From Volutella citrinella (Eukaryota > Ascomycota > Sordariomycetes > Hypocreales > Nectriaceae), in the NCBI GenBank assembly GCA_034401135.1, contig JAWZSP010000006.1, positions 1,984,001 through 2,048,000 of the forward strand: DNA of 64,000 nt, written 5' to 3'. Below, one piece after another: positions 1-10,410 of the stretch. The notes beneath the pieces are model-generated. The model was not told where the DNA came from and did no database searches. It was given only the letters and a program-made list of their open reading frames with translations. Numbering within the stretch: the stretch's first letter is position 1; each line of letters starts with the position of its first letter. The position numbers were made by a program, and so were the translations under genes.

Positions 1-111
1 ACACCTAAACTCCTCTGACCATCGCCCCACTGTAGGGCGATCTCTATGCCCGTTTTCCCGACTCTGAAACAATATCCAAATACCACGAGATTCACTTCAC
101 CCCCCTTTGCG

Positions 112-1197
112 TCATGCCTCGTCCTCAGCCGCGGCCTCCTCCGCTTCCTTCCTCTTCTGCTCCCTCTCACGCTTCCGCTCAAGCAGCTTCTTGAGCTTCT
201 TGGCCCCGTTGAAGACGCCGTTGGTCGAGGCCCCGCACGCCGCGCACGTCGGGTCCTTCCGGTAGCGCTTCAGCGCGCACGACTCGCAAAAGTAGTGTCC
301 GCAGCGCGTGAGGATCGGGTCCCGGTACGACTCCTTGCAGATGATGCACGCGAAGGGGATCTTCTCCAGCATGGCCTCCTCCTCGGCGTCCTCCTCGTCG
401 GCCTTTTGGTCGCGGTTGGCGCTGGCCACCACGGTGCCGGCGAGGTTCTTCTTGCCCTTTGTGACGCTTTCCCACTCGCGGTCGAGCTGCCAGCCTTGTT
501 TGTAATCGCCTCGGTCGTGTAGGTAGATGCAGTTGTCTCCGTATCTAGAGGTTGTTAGTGCCATGTCAGCTGGAGATTGGGGAATCTTTGTTAAACTTAC
601 CCGCAAAACCCGGTCTGCTTGTAGCTAAAGAAGGTGTCAGTAACAGCCCGCACAGTAATAAGGAGAGGGAATCACAAACTCTTTGCAAACATCTGGCTTA
701 TAATCCATGATTGTAATTGTTCTAACGTTGGAGGACGCCTTGACTGGTCCCTTTGATCGTTGCGCATCGGGGTTCTTCTGGATGAACGAGGTCTGGTTCG
801 CGAGCCCCTTGTAGTTGCCGTCGGGCTGCGCGTCCTTGTCGGCTGTCCTCGTGGAGCCCAGCAGGTTCTTTGCCGACAATGCGTCCTTGGAGTCCTCGTC
901 GTACCAGTTGCTGTGCTTCGTCGCGTCGTTGGTATCGGTGATGGGCACGCTGCGGTCCGCCGTGTACGCCGTGGCGGTCAGCTCCTTGCTGCTGGCGACG
1001 GCATCTTTTGAGGACGCCGTCACGATTGCCGTCTTCTTGCGGCGCTTGACGCGCTGGCCCGCCTCGTCCTCGGAGGTGGAGTAGTCGCTGTCGTCGCTGT
1101 CGGCGGGTGGTGGCGTTGCGGGTCGCTTTCGGATATTGGCCTTTCCCTTTGCTCCGCGCTTCTTGAAGACGGCGACGGGCGCGCTCGAGTCTGCCAT
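112..1197 (-). CDS. CWC24: Pre-mRNA splicing factor CWC24 (CCCH + RING)
   Basis: Exons on the minus strand are 1197-680, 624-601 and 544-112, giving 324 aa. The middle exon is only 24 nt. Splicing as GA|GTTTGT and then GG|GTAAGT restores a CCCH zinc finger at residues 171-190 with C-x8-C-x5-C-x3-H spacing, beginning CKDYKQTGFC. A C3HC4 RING finger follows at about 247-284 (CIIC...CGHYFCESC...CAAC), and the protein ends in a lysine/glutamate-rich tail. This CCCH-plus-RING order and length match Cwc24/RNF113, a spliceosome protein that acts around the first catalytic step in the nucleus. The N-terminal 150 residues are low-complexity and acidic/basic, as in the family. A TCACGTGA palindrome lies about 170 nt upstream. 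Family is certain; the exact donor of intron 1 was chosen to fit the zinc-finger spacing. Confidence 0.93.
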
Positions 1198-1787
1198 TGC
1201 GGTTGCTCTTGAATTGTTCGAGTGCAGATTCGGGGCTGGGCTTGACCTGGTGGCAAGCTTGATTTTGTGGCAGGTTCTTGTTGACTTTGGCGAGTTGGAG
1301 GGCCTGCTTGGTGATCATGGATTGGAAATCCTTATCGATAAGTCATCATGGAGGAGTCTAGAATGTGGTCACGTGATACCCGCCTTGCGCTTTCCCGCAA
1401 CACATACAAGCAATACTTACATTTTTTGCTAACAGTAAACTCCCAGCTACTCTCCATGGTGGTGACCCTCCTTCCCTTTGGTGCCGAAACGGCCGTTGAG
1501 GCAGGTTCAAGCTCGGCTGTGTGGTTGAGTCAACTCTTGCTCGCTGGGCCCGGCCTCTTCTTCTTAGATCCAACACACCCTTTTCCGCTCACGTCCTGTC
1601 TCTCTCCCATGTCACCATTTACTATTCCCATGAACGGGAAAATCCGTCTCTGCTGTCACAACCCGCACATTAAAATATGACTTCAACTTCACAAGGTTGA
1701 GCCACACTCTTGTCCTGCGTGACTCAAGAACTCAGCTCCCATACCTCGACCCAGCGGCTCTCCACCACCACGACCTCTATAGTTGCA
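1198..1787. other. Intergenic: CWC24 promoter and RBR gene 3' flank
   Basis: No supported gene. Contains the upstream region of CWC24 with a TCACGTGA element at 1369-1376. Short open frames here lack homology or good codon use. Confidence 0.6.
1369..1376. promoter_or_regulatory. TCACGTGA palindrome upstream of CWC24
   Basis: A perfect 8-bp palindrome with a CACGTG E-box core, about 172 nt before the CWC24 start codon. The same TCACGTG core occurs in three other promoters in this window. E-box cores are bound by Cbf1-type bHLH factors in fungi; binding here is inferred. Confidence 0.5.
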
Positions 1788-3158
1788 TCAAAGACGGTTG
1801 TGTCTACATCGCCTACAGGCCATGATGTGACACTGAGCGCATTCATAGATGAACGTTGGCAGATGGTCGCGGCACTCCTCGCATTGATGCGGGCCATGTC
1901 GAAACCTCCAAGTCGTGTGCGCGCATTCGTGGTTCTCGATCAACTGGCGTGCTGCTCGCTCAACAAGAGCCCGCCGAGCCGTTGCATTCATCTGACCCGC
2001 ACCGTTGTTTCTGTTCGCAATGACGTTGGCCCTGCTGTACAAGCGATCCTCTTGCCATTGCGGGCAACCGCACTTCTTCCACTGCTCGCCACAGGCATAG
2101 CAAAACTGGGCCGTGCATAGACAAGCTATCCTTCATGTTAACGAGGATCAAGCAAAAGACGGCAGCAGGAGCATACTCATGTGATTGCATCCAGTGTCCA
2201 ACTCAACAAGTCTTTGACAGGCGTAGCACTGCTGCCAGCCTTGCTCTTTCGCAAGCCGCAGGACCTGCTGCGCTGCGCTGTCGCTCTGGCAGACGCCTGT
2301 GTGGTGCTGTCCCTTGCAATGAACACCAGTAGTATGCTCGCATTTGGGACAGTGTGCCGTGTCTCCCTTGATGAATGCCGGGGGCACGAACGTGGAGCAC
2401 GACGGCTCGTGGCAATACGTGCGGTTGGGTGTGTCGAACTCGAGCTTCTTGGCCCGGAACTCACCCACCAGCGTCGGGGAGAACCACTGTCCGGGCTCGA
2501 CGGTGATCGGCTGACCGCAGCATCGTGGAGGGAACAGGGACTCGTCTTGGAGCGACGATTGAACGAGACTGACGAGGCACTCCTGGCAGTATTCGTGCGA
2601 GCATGATGAGAGAGCGAGGTCAAGAGGTCCAAAGCGGTCACCACAGGCGATACATTCTCTGGTCTCCGGCTGTTCGTGGGATGAGGCGCTCCTGGATGAT
2701 TCACCCTGCCCCGAGTGTCGTTCGTCAAAGTCGTTCTCTGTGAGTGCGGGTGCCGCAAGGTTCATCATCTGGAACGTCTGCGTCAAAGCATCGTCCACGG
2801 GCCCTCTCTCCTTCTCGTCTCTAGCCATGGAGGGTCCGGGATCCGCATAGGGGTTCCTGGACAGCCTCATGGCAAACTCACGATCCCTGGTGGCCTGTTC
2901 CTCCGCCGCTGTGGCTTCGGCAATGGCGCAAGAATCCGAGGCGACGGCCTGGGCGATGCTGGTGGCCAAGTTTCGGTCGGACATGAGCATTTCCATCTCC
3001 TGGAGCTCTTGACGGCAGGCTTTGAGAGCGACGTCCTCGTCCAAGATTTCGCTGGCGCGTTGTTTGCCCTTGCGGGAAGCATCCCACAGATCCAAATCCT
3101 GGTACTGAAGCTGGATGGCTAGCATTAGCGACTCTGTGTCCATGCTCCGGCAATCCAT
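1788..3158 (-). CDS. RBR-type (RING-IBR-RING) E3 ubiquitin ligase
   Basis: Two exons: 3158-2177 and 2125-1788, 439 aa. The intron ATGA|GTATGC...GATAG|CT restores the RING2 motif HMTCLCTAQFCYACG. RING1 starts at ECIACGDRF with CSHEYC; the IBR (BRcat) has C-H-x-C...CPKC...GVHCKGQHH; the third domain (Rcat) begins CYACQRLVELDTGCNHMTC, where the Cys after HMT is in the position of the catalytic Cys of RBR ligases. RBR enzymes form a ubiquitin thioester before transfer to substrate. The C-terminal 80 residues hold further Cys/His pairs (CEEC, CAQC, CRRC) that look like an extra zinc-binding module. The N-terminal region is acidic and helical. The start is uncertain: ATGs at 3251, 3158 and 3143 are all in frame, and conservation seems to begin near the last two. 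The substrate is unknown. Confidence 0.85.
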
Positions 3159-3961
3159 GGCGGGCGTGACTTGGTGCAAAAGATGAATAGCCGTCAAGGA
3201 AGCCTTCAATAAGCCGGTACAGTTGAGGTGAATTGGTGTTGCGATCGCCAACGAACATGTAGGTGCGAACCCGAGCGTAGAGCGAGGATGAGGATGGTTG
3301 ATTAAAAATTAGCGACTCCTCTGCCAGTTTTGCAAAGCCCATCATCGTCTTCTCCTCATCGTCTCCTCACCATCGCCTCAGTGCCGCTCGTCGAATGCGC
3401 CTAAGCGACCAGGAACAATTTATAATGCACAACGGTCGCGACCTACGTTCTTCTAATACGACCCGTGTTCATGTTTTGATGCAATCAGTGCTCTACTACT
3501 CATACGAACCGTGGCATTCTTCTCATGCGACTCGTGTTCTCCTTCAGATGCGCCGTTTAAATTCGGATGTTGAGCAACATCCCTATGAACGGTCTGCCAA
3601 TCATCAGGAGGAAGCGGCTTCCCGTTGTTTGCGAAATACGGTCGTGTCAATTAGGCATGTAGGAGTCGTTTGCGGTATCAGGTATGTCTCCTGTGTTGTT
3701 CAAGCTCCACTGCCATGACTCTTTTCCTCAACGTCCTCAACTTGTTCACCTCTGAACTCTTCGAGACTCGACCATGAACTACATAACCTTCCTGACAGCA
3801 AACTTGCAACCAGCGAACTGCACGGAATATAAATACCAGGCCTCCTACTTTTGACAATGCATAGTGATTCCATCGCCTCTTGGATCAGCAGTGTCCACCT
3901 TGGTCGCAAGACATCGCCAGACACTTCCGCCCAGCCATAGAACGAAACACCGGAAGCAAGC
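3159..3961. other. Intergenic: 5' regions of RBR ligase and PD-(D/E)XK-like gene
   Basis: No supported gene. The RBR gene (minus) and the next gene (plus) are divergent, so this is their shared upstream region. A clear TATA-type sequence is at 3828-3835. Confidence 0.6.
3828..3835 (+). promoter_or_regulatory. TATA box (TATAAATA)
   Basis: TATAAATA lies 134 nt before the ATG at 3962 and fits a core promoter for the PD-(D/E)XK-like gene. It was called from consensus and position only. Confidence 0.5.
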
Positions 3962-5146
3962 ATGGCTTCGTCTCGCAGCTCGGGAATACTCCAGGTTTTC
4001 GATGCGAAGCGCCGAAGGCTCGATCAGGCCCCGTCTCTCCTGCAGCCTGATCCACCCGTCGGTTTCGATTCGCTCGAGGGTATTAGACGACAACCCGAAC
4101 CAGCGACTGACGCCGCTCCGGTCACCAAGCATATTCATCCCGGCAGCCCCGTCATGGGTATGCTTGATCTCCGACTTGCAGAAAAGCCCATGGAGACTGC
4201 AATACTCAATGCGAAAGACCAAGTCGGGCCGCAAGCCAGTGAACTCCTCAACGCATCCCTTCAGGCAGCACACTGCCGCCGGGTTATACCCCGTGATATG
4301 AAGGAGCAAGTGATGTCCATAAAGTCTGTACGTGACCCGGACTTGGACGCAGAAGTCTACTTCTATGATGCCAAGCTATGTGCCCAGGGCTACGGCCTTC
4401 AGGAATGGGACACAGAGGAGGAACTGAAGATGTTGCGGAGAGTGGCCGCTCGATCCTGCGAGGCAGCTCTCATGAACCTAACGAAACCGGCTTGGAATGC
4501 TCGCGTCCACGAACCATTGTTGGAGCTTGCGCTCCGGCCCTTTGGGGACAATGTTTGTCACTGGGACGTGACGCATGCCACCATTGACAAAACATACCTG
4601 GGCCACCTCCCCTTCGCCCCTTCTCAGGTCAACATTGTGGATTTCTGCATCACCCTCAGCGGCCAGGACACCGTCGCGGCAGTCTGGGACCGGCTCCGTA
4701 CCGCCGGCAACAGCAACTCCATCTACCACTCTTCTACGTCGCCCCTTCGCGAGCACCCCATCGCCGTGAGCATCGTGACCAACGCTGGTGGCGGCTCGGC
4801 CGACGCGGTTAGGGCGCAGTTGTCCATCTGGGCGACGGCGCACCTCAAGCGTCTGCGCACGCTCTCCAGCACGTCCAACAATGGCAACGTCGTGCCCATG
4901 CTGCCGCTCATTGAGGTTCGCCAGAGCGAGTGGTCGCTCCTCTTTCTGAAGGACGGCGAGCGGTCGGTGCAGATGCTTGAGACGGTGCGCATTGGCGACA
5001 CCAAGACGATTGTTGGATGCTACCAGGTCGCGGCGTTCTTGCGACATATTGGGTTGTGGACAATCATGGACTATCGGCCATGGTTTGAGGAGCATGTTCT
5101 TGGCCTCATCTCGGCGACGCCCATTGGCCCAACTGTCCAGCGATGA
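3962..5146 (+). CDS. Fungal PD-(D/E)XK nuclease-like protein, degenerate active site
   Basis: An intronless 394-aa frame. The central and C-terminal parts follow a fungal family annotated as PD-(D/E)XK nuclease-like: a W-x-x-x-V-H-x-P-L-L-x-L-A-L block (178-191), VDFCI (226-230), a PLREHPIAVSI strand (261-271), QLSIW (286-290), and a closing GCYQVAAFLRHIGLW (352-366) then YRPWF. In the family the VDFCI Asp and a following E-x-K after PIAVS make the nuclease core. Here Asp227 is present, but the E-x-K position reads V-T-N (272-274), so metal-dependent cleavage looks lost. The N-terminal 110 residues are disordered. Function of the family is not well established. It stands alone beside a 5-kb gene-poor stretch, consistent with an accessory gene. 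Confidence 0.72.
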   Translation: MASSRSSGILQVFDAKRRRLDQAPSLLQPDPPVGFDSLEGIRRQPEPATDAAPVTKHIHPGSPVMGMLDLRLAEKPMETAILNAKDQVGPQASELLNASLQAAHCRRVIPRDMKEQVMSIKSVRDPDLDAEVYFYDAKLCAQGYGLQEWDTEEELKMLRRVAARSCEAALMNLTKPAWNARVHEPLLELALRPFGDNVCHWDVTHATIDKTYLGHLPFAPSQVNIVDFCITLSGQDTVAAVWDRLRTAGNSNSIYHSSTSPLREHPIAVSIVTNAGGGSADAVRAQLSIWATAHLKRLRTLSSTSNNGNVVPMLPLIEVRQSEWSLLFLKDGERSVQMLETVRIGDTKTIVGCYQVAAFLRHIGLWTIMDYRPWFEEHVLGLISATPIGPTVQR

Positions 5147-8100
5147 TTGACCTTTTGCAGCAGGCGCCAAAAGCAGAGGATGTCTAGACTGTAGGTTGCC
5201 GAGCAGCCTTTGACGATTTGATCTTGCCGATGCATTGCCTGTTTCCGGAGTCAAGAAGTTTGCGTCAACATTGTCGGGTCCACACGGCTCGGCCCCCAAG
5301 GACGATGAGTATTCGCAGTATGGGAGCCGAGAAGTCTGTGTCAACATTGTCTCGTCTACATGGCTCGTGGACTTTATTTCTTGTCCTTGTATGTGGTATT
5401 GGGTGAGTATTCCCAATGTTACCCTACACCAGACCCTGAGTCTTCCGAATTGATACCACAGAACGAAGAAACTAAATAGTAGTGATTTCTTTGGTTGAAT
5501 AAAAAATTGTCTTTTACTTTGCCATTGGCCAGATCCGTTGCGATGATTGAACAGCCACGATACTTGTTTGGTTTGGGTGTTCAGGCGCCCATTCGCTGTC
5601 CACAGTGCACGCCTACATGGCTGCCTACGTTCACATCCTAGACTTCACATCTTTCGTCATGGATCTCATGCCATGATCCCGGACCGCCAGGTGGCCTGTG
5701 ACCAGAGCTCCCCAGTTTTAAAAAGGACTGCTATGATATGAAAACTGGGTTATGCAATGGCCGCGTGTGGATCGTGAGTCAAACTGGACGTGAACAAGTA
5801 TTGGTGCATGAATCTGCATCTGCACACTTCAAGCACGTCAACTTGACATATGCGCATGTACGTAGTATGCTTCGCTTTTGCGCACGGCTGCAGATGCCAC
5901 CACATGCTGCAGAGCAGATGCATTTTCGTGATGCAGCTGGTGACTGTGGGCAATTGCAACCTGGACGGAGCAATGACAGCTGGAGAAGCTCATCGGGTTG
6001 ATGCCCAAGCGCGACGCAACCCGCCGTCAGGTCGATCCGGGAAGGCCGATCCAGCGGGACGAAGGTGGTCTAGCTGCTGCCAGCCGCAGCGGCGCCTGAT
6101 CGGATCAACGGGAGCGCATCATAGTCTGGATTGTATGCATTGTCCATACAATCATGTGTGACGTGTTGTGGAGTGCAGGCACAGGCTGCAGAGAATGCTC
6201 GCTGGGATTTCCATGCCATTGTGATGGGATCGGGCATTGGCCGGAATCACACAAGGTAAGGAATCATACCAAATGCTTATTACCTCCACCTGCTACTCCG
6301 CTTACAGCAATTGTCGATTGATTACGTTGCAGTAGTCCTCTACTCATCATGATCGATGTGATGTGATCTGATGGCATTCATAGATGAATGTGACCAAGTG
6401 GGATAAACAAGGCGCGGCGCGTCAAGATGCCCCACTTCGGACGTGGGAAAAAGGCATCGGTTGGGGTGCTAGGCCAGCTGCCATTGGTCAGAAGGCATCC
6501 CCCCTGTCAAAGGCTCTTTGGAAGAGAAATGAGATGAAGCATTATGCGACAAGGGCCGTGGCGTTCGCAGCGGAGGCTACGATGACGAGGGAATGCTAGG
6601 CCAGCGGGAGGGGAGCCTGGAGCCTGGGAATGGGGGAATACGGACGGGAGGCATTCCGGATGCTGGGAGGGCCGGAGACCGTGCTTTTCGGCGACCGCAG
6701 CTGGAGATTGGGGATCATATGGGACTCGTTCGAGGGCGGGCGGCGCACAGAGCAGACGCGAGGGCAGGCCCTGACTGAGCCGGAGCCGGGGCGCGGCAAG
6801 GGAAGCCAAGGAGAGGAGAGGAGAGGAGAGGGAAGGATTGAGGGCGAGGGCTTCGGCGTGCCGAATCTGGGTGGCACAGACGGACGGGCGGCCGTCGGAG
6901 GGATCCTTGCCTTGCGCGAAGAGGCCGCGAGCTGGGGGCGGTAATTATCACTAGCGAGGGGGTTTCGGACTGTAGGAGTCCCAAGGATAGGATTCCGAGG
7001 AGTGTCTAACGGCCAGTGGACGAGATGCAGAAGCCGATGGCTGACGGGAACCTGTTTCGAGATTCTGGAGTGGCAGAGGTGGTCATTGGCGAGAGGGCGT
7101 TTGGGGGCATTTTCTCAGGCCGACGTTATTGGCGGCCTTGGCCTATGGCATGTGGCATCGGCCATGTCGTCAAGCCCTCATCAAACCGTCGAGACCAACG
7201 GCGGCTAATGACGACTGGGGTCAGCAACGGGGGGGGGGAGGGCCAAGTAGCAATTGCCAGATTAGGGACGTGTTCCTGGCGGAGCCTATCACGGCGGGCG
7301 CAACGGTGGAGCCCGCGCGACGAGAATCAGGGCCGATGGAATGATTAGTGATGAGTGGTTGATACAGTGTGCTCGAAGCTGGCGCCGATTGCTTGTTGCG
7401 CGGTGCATCTCGTGCTTTGTTTTGTTATTACCGCGTTGGGTAGGAGGCCACCCCCGTGGACCAATGGCAGCGAGGGTATCGTGTTTTGATTGTGCCCCGG
7501 ACCGTCATGGACAGGTCATCGCCAACAAATCCATCCCCCCCAGCGCGACAGGTGGGAACGAAGCAGGGGAAAAATCTCACGCTCTGCTTGCTTCCCTGGC
7601 TGCTATTCTGGCCTTGTTGCGCGTCGTCAGCCAATTACCGCAGTCCCGTATCCCGTCCCCATCGGCAAATCCTGGCGGGCTCCGCGTGCGCCGCGCCTCT
7701 TGGACGGCTCACGGATCTGTGCCCGGTCCTGGCATGGCTTTGATCATGATGACCACCAGCTGGGCGTGGACGGGGCAGGGCGGCGGCATGGCATGGCAGG
7801 CTCCTTCTGGAAGCCCCAGCGCTGGTCTCTGCTTTTGTCCTGGGGCCAGGCGAGATTTCAGGTTGAGTGAATTGAATCGTCCCATGTCGGCCCCCGCCCA
7901 CGCTGGTAGCAAATTCAGTACGTACCTTCCAGCTGGGAAAAATAGTACTGCTAGCGTGGCATGCTCATCGCCCTGTGCCTGGCTAAGAGAGCAGGCGTCA
8001 GCTTGTCTCCACGTTGGTGCCCTCTGATCCCTGGACGACTCCACCAAAGGCGTGTCACGGCCCAGAAGGGCTGACCTGTCTGGCGGCGGCTCTTGCCTGC

Positions 8101-10410
8101 AAAATCCATGCCCTGGGGCTCTTCTGGGGAAGGGAGAAGCATGATGGCAAGCTGGCGTATGCAGGAGGGAAATCATCAGGTCTGGTACATGCAGCAGCCC
8201 AGACAGTTCATCACCAAGCCCGGCCGCAGCTTGTCCGAGACAGCACTTGGACCGAAATAGCCCCCTGAGAGGGAGCTGTGGAGGGCATCCATCAGTGACC
8301 TTGGAGCGGGAGCTGGCCCTCGGAGCCCCTCTCTGGGGAGCGTGCCAGGGCCTCCCTCACAGCTGGGTGAAGCTAACACCACCTTACCCACGCGGGTCCT
8401 CGAGGCTTTCGCCAGGACCAGGCCAGCAGCAGACTGATGGATTGATGGCCACAAAGAAAGAAAAAAATTGGCAAAATATTGAAGCACAGAAACATTGAGC
8501 AGGACGAGTGAAAAATAATTATCGTACGTTTTTCAGTCTGCTCTGCTGGGCTTGCATGTCTCCCGTCTCTTGAAGTCGACGTGTCGCATCGTCATCCTTT
8601 TGCAAACGAACACTCTCCCGTCCCTCCTTCTTCCCCCCCTTCCCGTCCCTTGTGTCTTCCCGGGCTTTTCGAGGACGGCGGCTTAAACGACAGGCGATAT
8701 AGCCTCCGCCAGCAGCGCAAGGGAACTCACTCAGGAGACGCCTGGCGACAGGGAACCGTGGACCGCAGTGGGTTCAACGGCTGCCAGCAACCACGTCTTG
8801 CGGCTTGTGAGCAACGACGCACAGGTTCCCGGCACTCCTGTGCTCTCGCTCGGTCGCATAGCGTCTCATTTCCTGTCCTGGCCTTGCCTGCCTGTCGGTC
8901 GTCCTTGATCCGCCGCGGAGGGACTCGAGCCGTATTCTTTCTTTCTTCCTCATCCCTTTCCCTATACCGCTGCTGCTAATTCCTGCGGGTCAATCGTCTT
9001 CGTTTTCTTTTCCCTTTCGTCGTCTCGTGCCATTGTCGTTTGACCGTCAAGACAGCCATACGACGGGACAGGGCCCTGGTCACCGCCGCCTGTGGATGGG
9101 CCGATCGAGAGACAAGATCCTCCTGCTGCGTACTGCGACTTTGAGACCATTGACAAGCCCCCACCGACTCGCAGCCAGCCAGACCGAGCGCAATCCAGCC
9201 CGGAGTAGCCTCTGCAGCCAGTCTTCGCCCGGCCCAGAATCCCACAAACCTCTCCTTTCGCTGGGCCTGCCTGCGCGTCTCGTCTCACCGTCGCACACCG
9301 TCTGCCGCCGCCGGTACAGGTACCAACACTAATTAGTAGGCCCGCACTGCTGCTTTGCTGTCTGGACTAGCCCGCGCCTCTGCTCGACAGTAGCTTGGCT
9401 CCGTAGCTCACGCCCGCGCCGCCCTCGCACGCCGGCCGTTTTGCCTGTGGTCGGACAAGCCCCTCGGTGGCTCGTCCTGAACGCCAGCTCGCAGCTACAG
9501 TCGGCCAGCTCGTTCACAAGCGCACGCTCACGCCGAACAAACCAAGGCATCGAGCAGATTGGAAGCTTGGGAATGGTCAACAAGGCCGCCGTCGTCGCCT
9601 AGGTTCCCTGCGATTCGCATTCCAGCTTAGCCCACTGTCTTCAGCGACAACCGAGACCTGCTGCGACACTGGCTCAGGTCGTTAATTATTTGCGTCGCCG
9701 TCGACTCCACGGCGTCTGTCTCTCCCGTCACCTTTTTCGCCGCCTTGGCTCTGAAGCAGTCACCTTTTTTTCCTTTTCCTCCTTCCCTTCGCTACCAATT
9801 TCTCGTGCCCTTGCCTGGCTTGCTTCAACGCCACGCTTCCTTCCCTTCCCTTCCCTTCACAACAATTGCTCCGGTTACTTGTTCTCCTGTGTTGTTTGTT
9901 TCTCGGCCAATTTTTTGTTTTCTTATTTCCTCTTTCGTGGATCGTCCACTTCCTACTGCAGCTCGGCTCTGCTCCTAATTGACCTTGGCGCTGTGATTCG
10001 GCCACTTGCCTGTTCCTCTCCCTTGCAGCTGCAGCCGGTAATTACTTAGGTACACTCGCGCATCCATCGCCATCACCAGTCCCGGACCTGCCCTGTCACT
10101 GGCCAGGACAGCAAGTGGAGCGGTACCTGGCTTGGACTCGCACTATAGTACCTTGTCCCTCCCACACGCACCACACCATCTCCTGCTCCCAGCACCGCAA
10201 CGCACCGCCTGCAGTGCACCGCTGGCCAAACTCTCGCCGCGCTTGCTGGCAGCGTCAACAACAACACCACCTCATCAACAACACGCCCAACCTCGGCATC
10301 CACCTCCCCCTCCCTCCAAGAGACGGGCCGCCCTCGCCCTCCGCCCGTCCCCTTCTTGATGGTTTCAAGGCGTCTTTAGGAAGCTCTGCCGCCCGAAGGT
10401 CATTCCCGCC
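5147..10410. other. 5.2-kb gene-poor stretch; right part probably the NUM1-type gene's leader
   Basis: I find no open frame here that looks like a real gene: candidates are short, overlap one another on both strands and show no domains. About 5450-5530 is AT-rich and may be the 3' end of the upstream gene. A purine tract of GGAGA units sits at about 6808-6831. From about 8500 onward the plus strand becomes pyrimidine-rich with CCTT/TTCCC runs (for example 9836-9858), typical of promoters and long leaders of highly regulated fungal genes. A long 5' UTR or a noncoding RNA is possible but not shown. Confidence 0.5.

Noticed and set aside
4478..5416. 312-codon open frame on minus
   Set aside because: Antisense to the PD-(D/E)XK-like gene; Arg-rich low-complexity composition with no motif.
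7341..8027. 228-codon open frame in the gene-poor stretch
   Set aside because: Overlaps other frames on both strands, no recognisable domain and no intron or promoter signals; looks like chance in GC-rich DNA.
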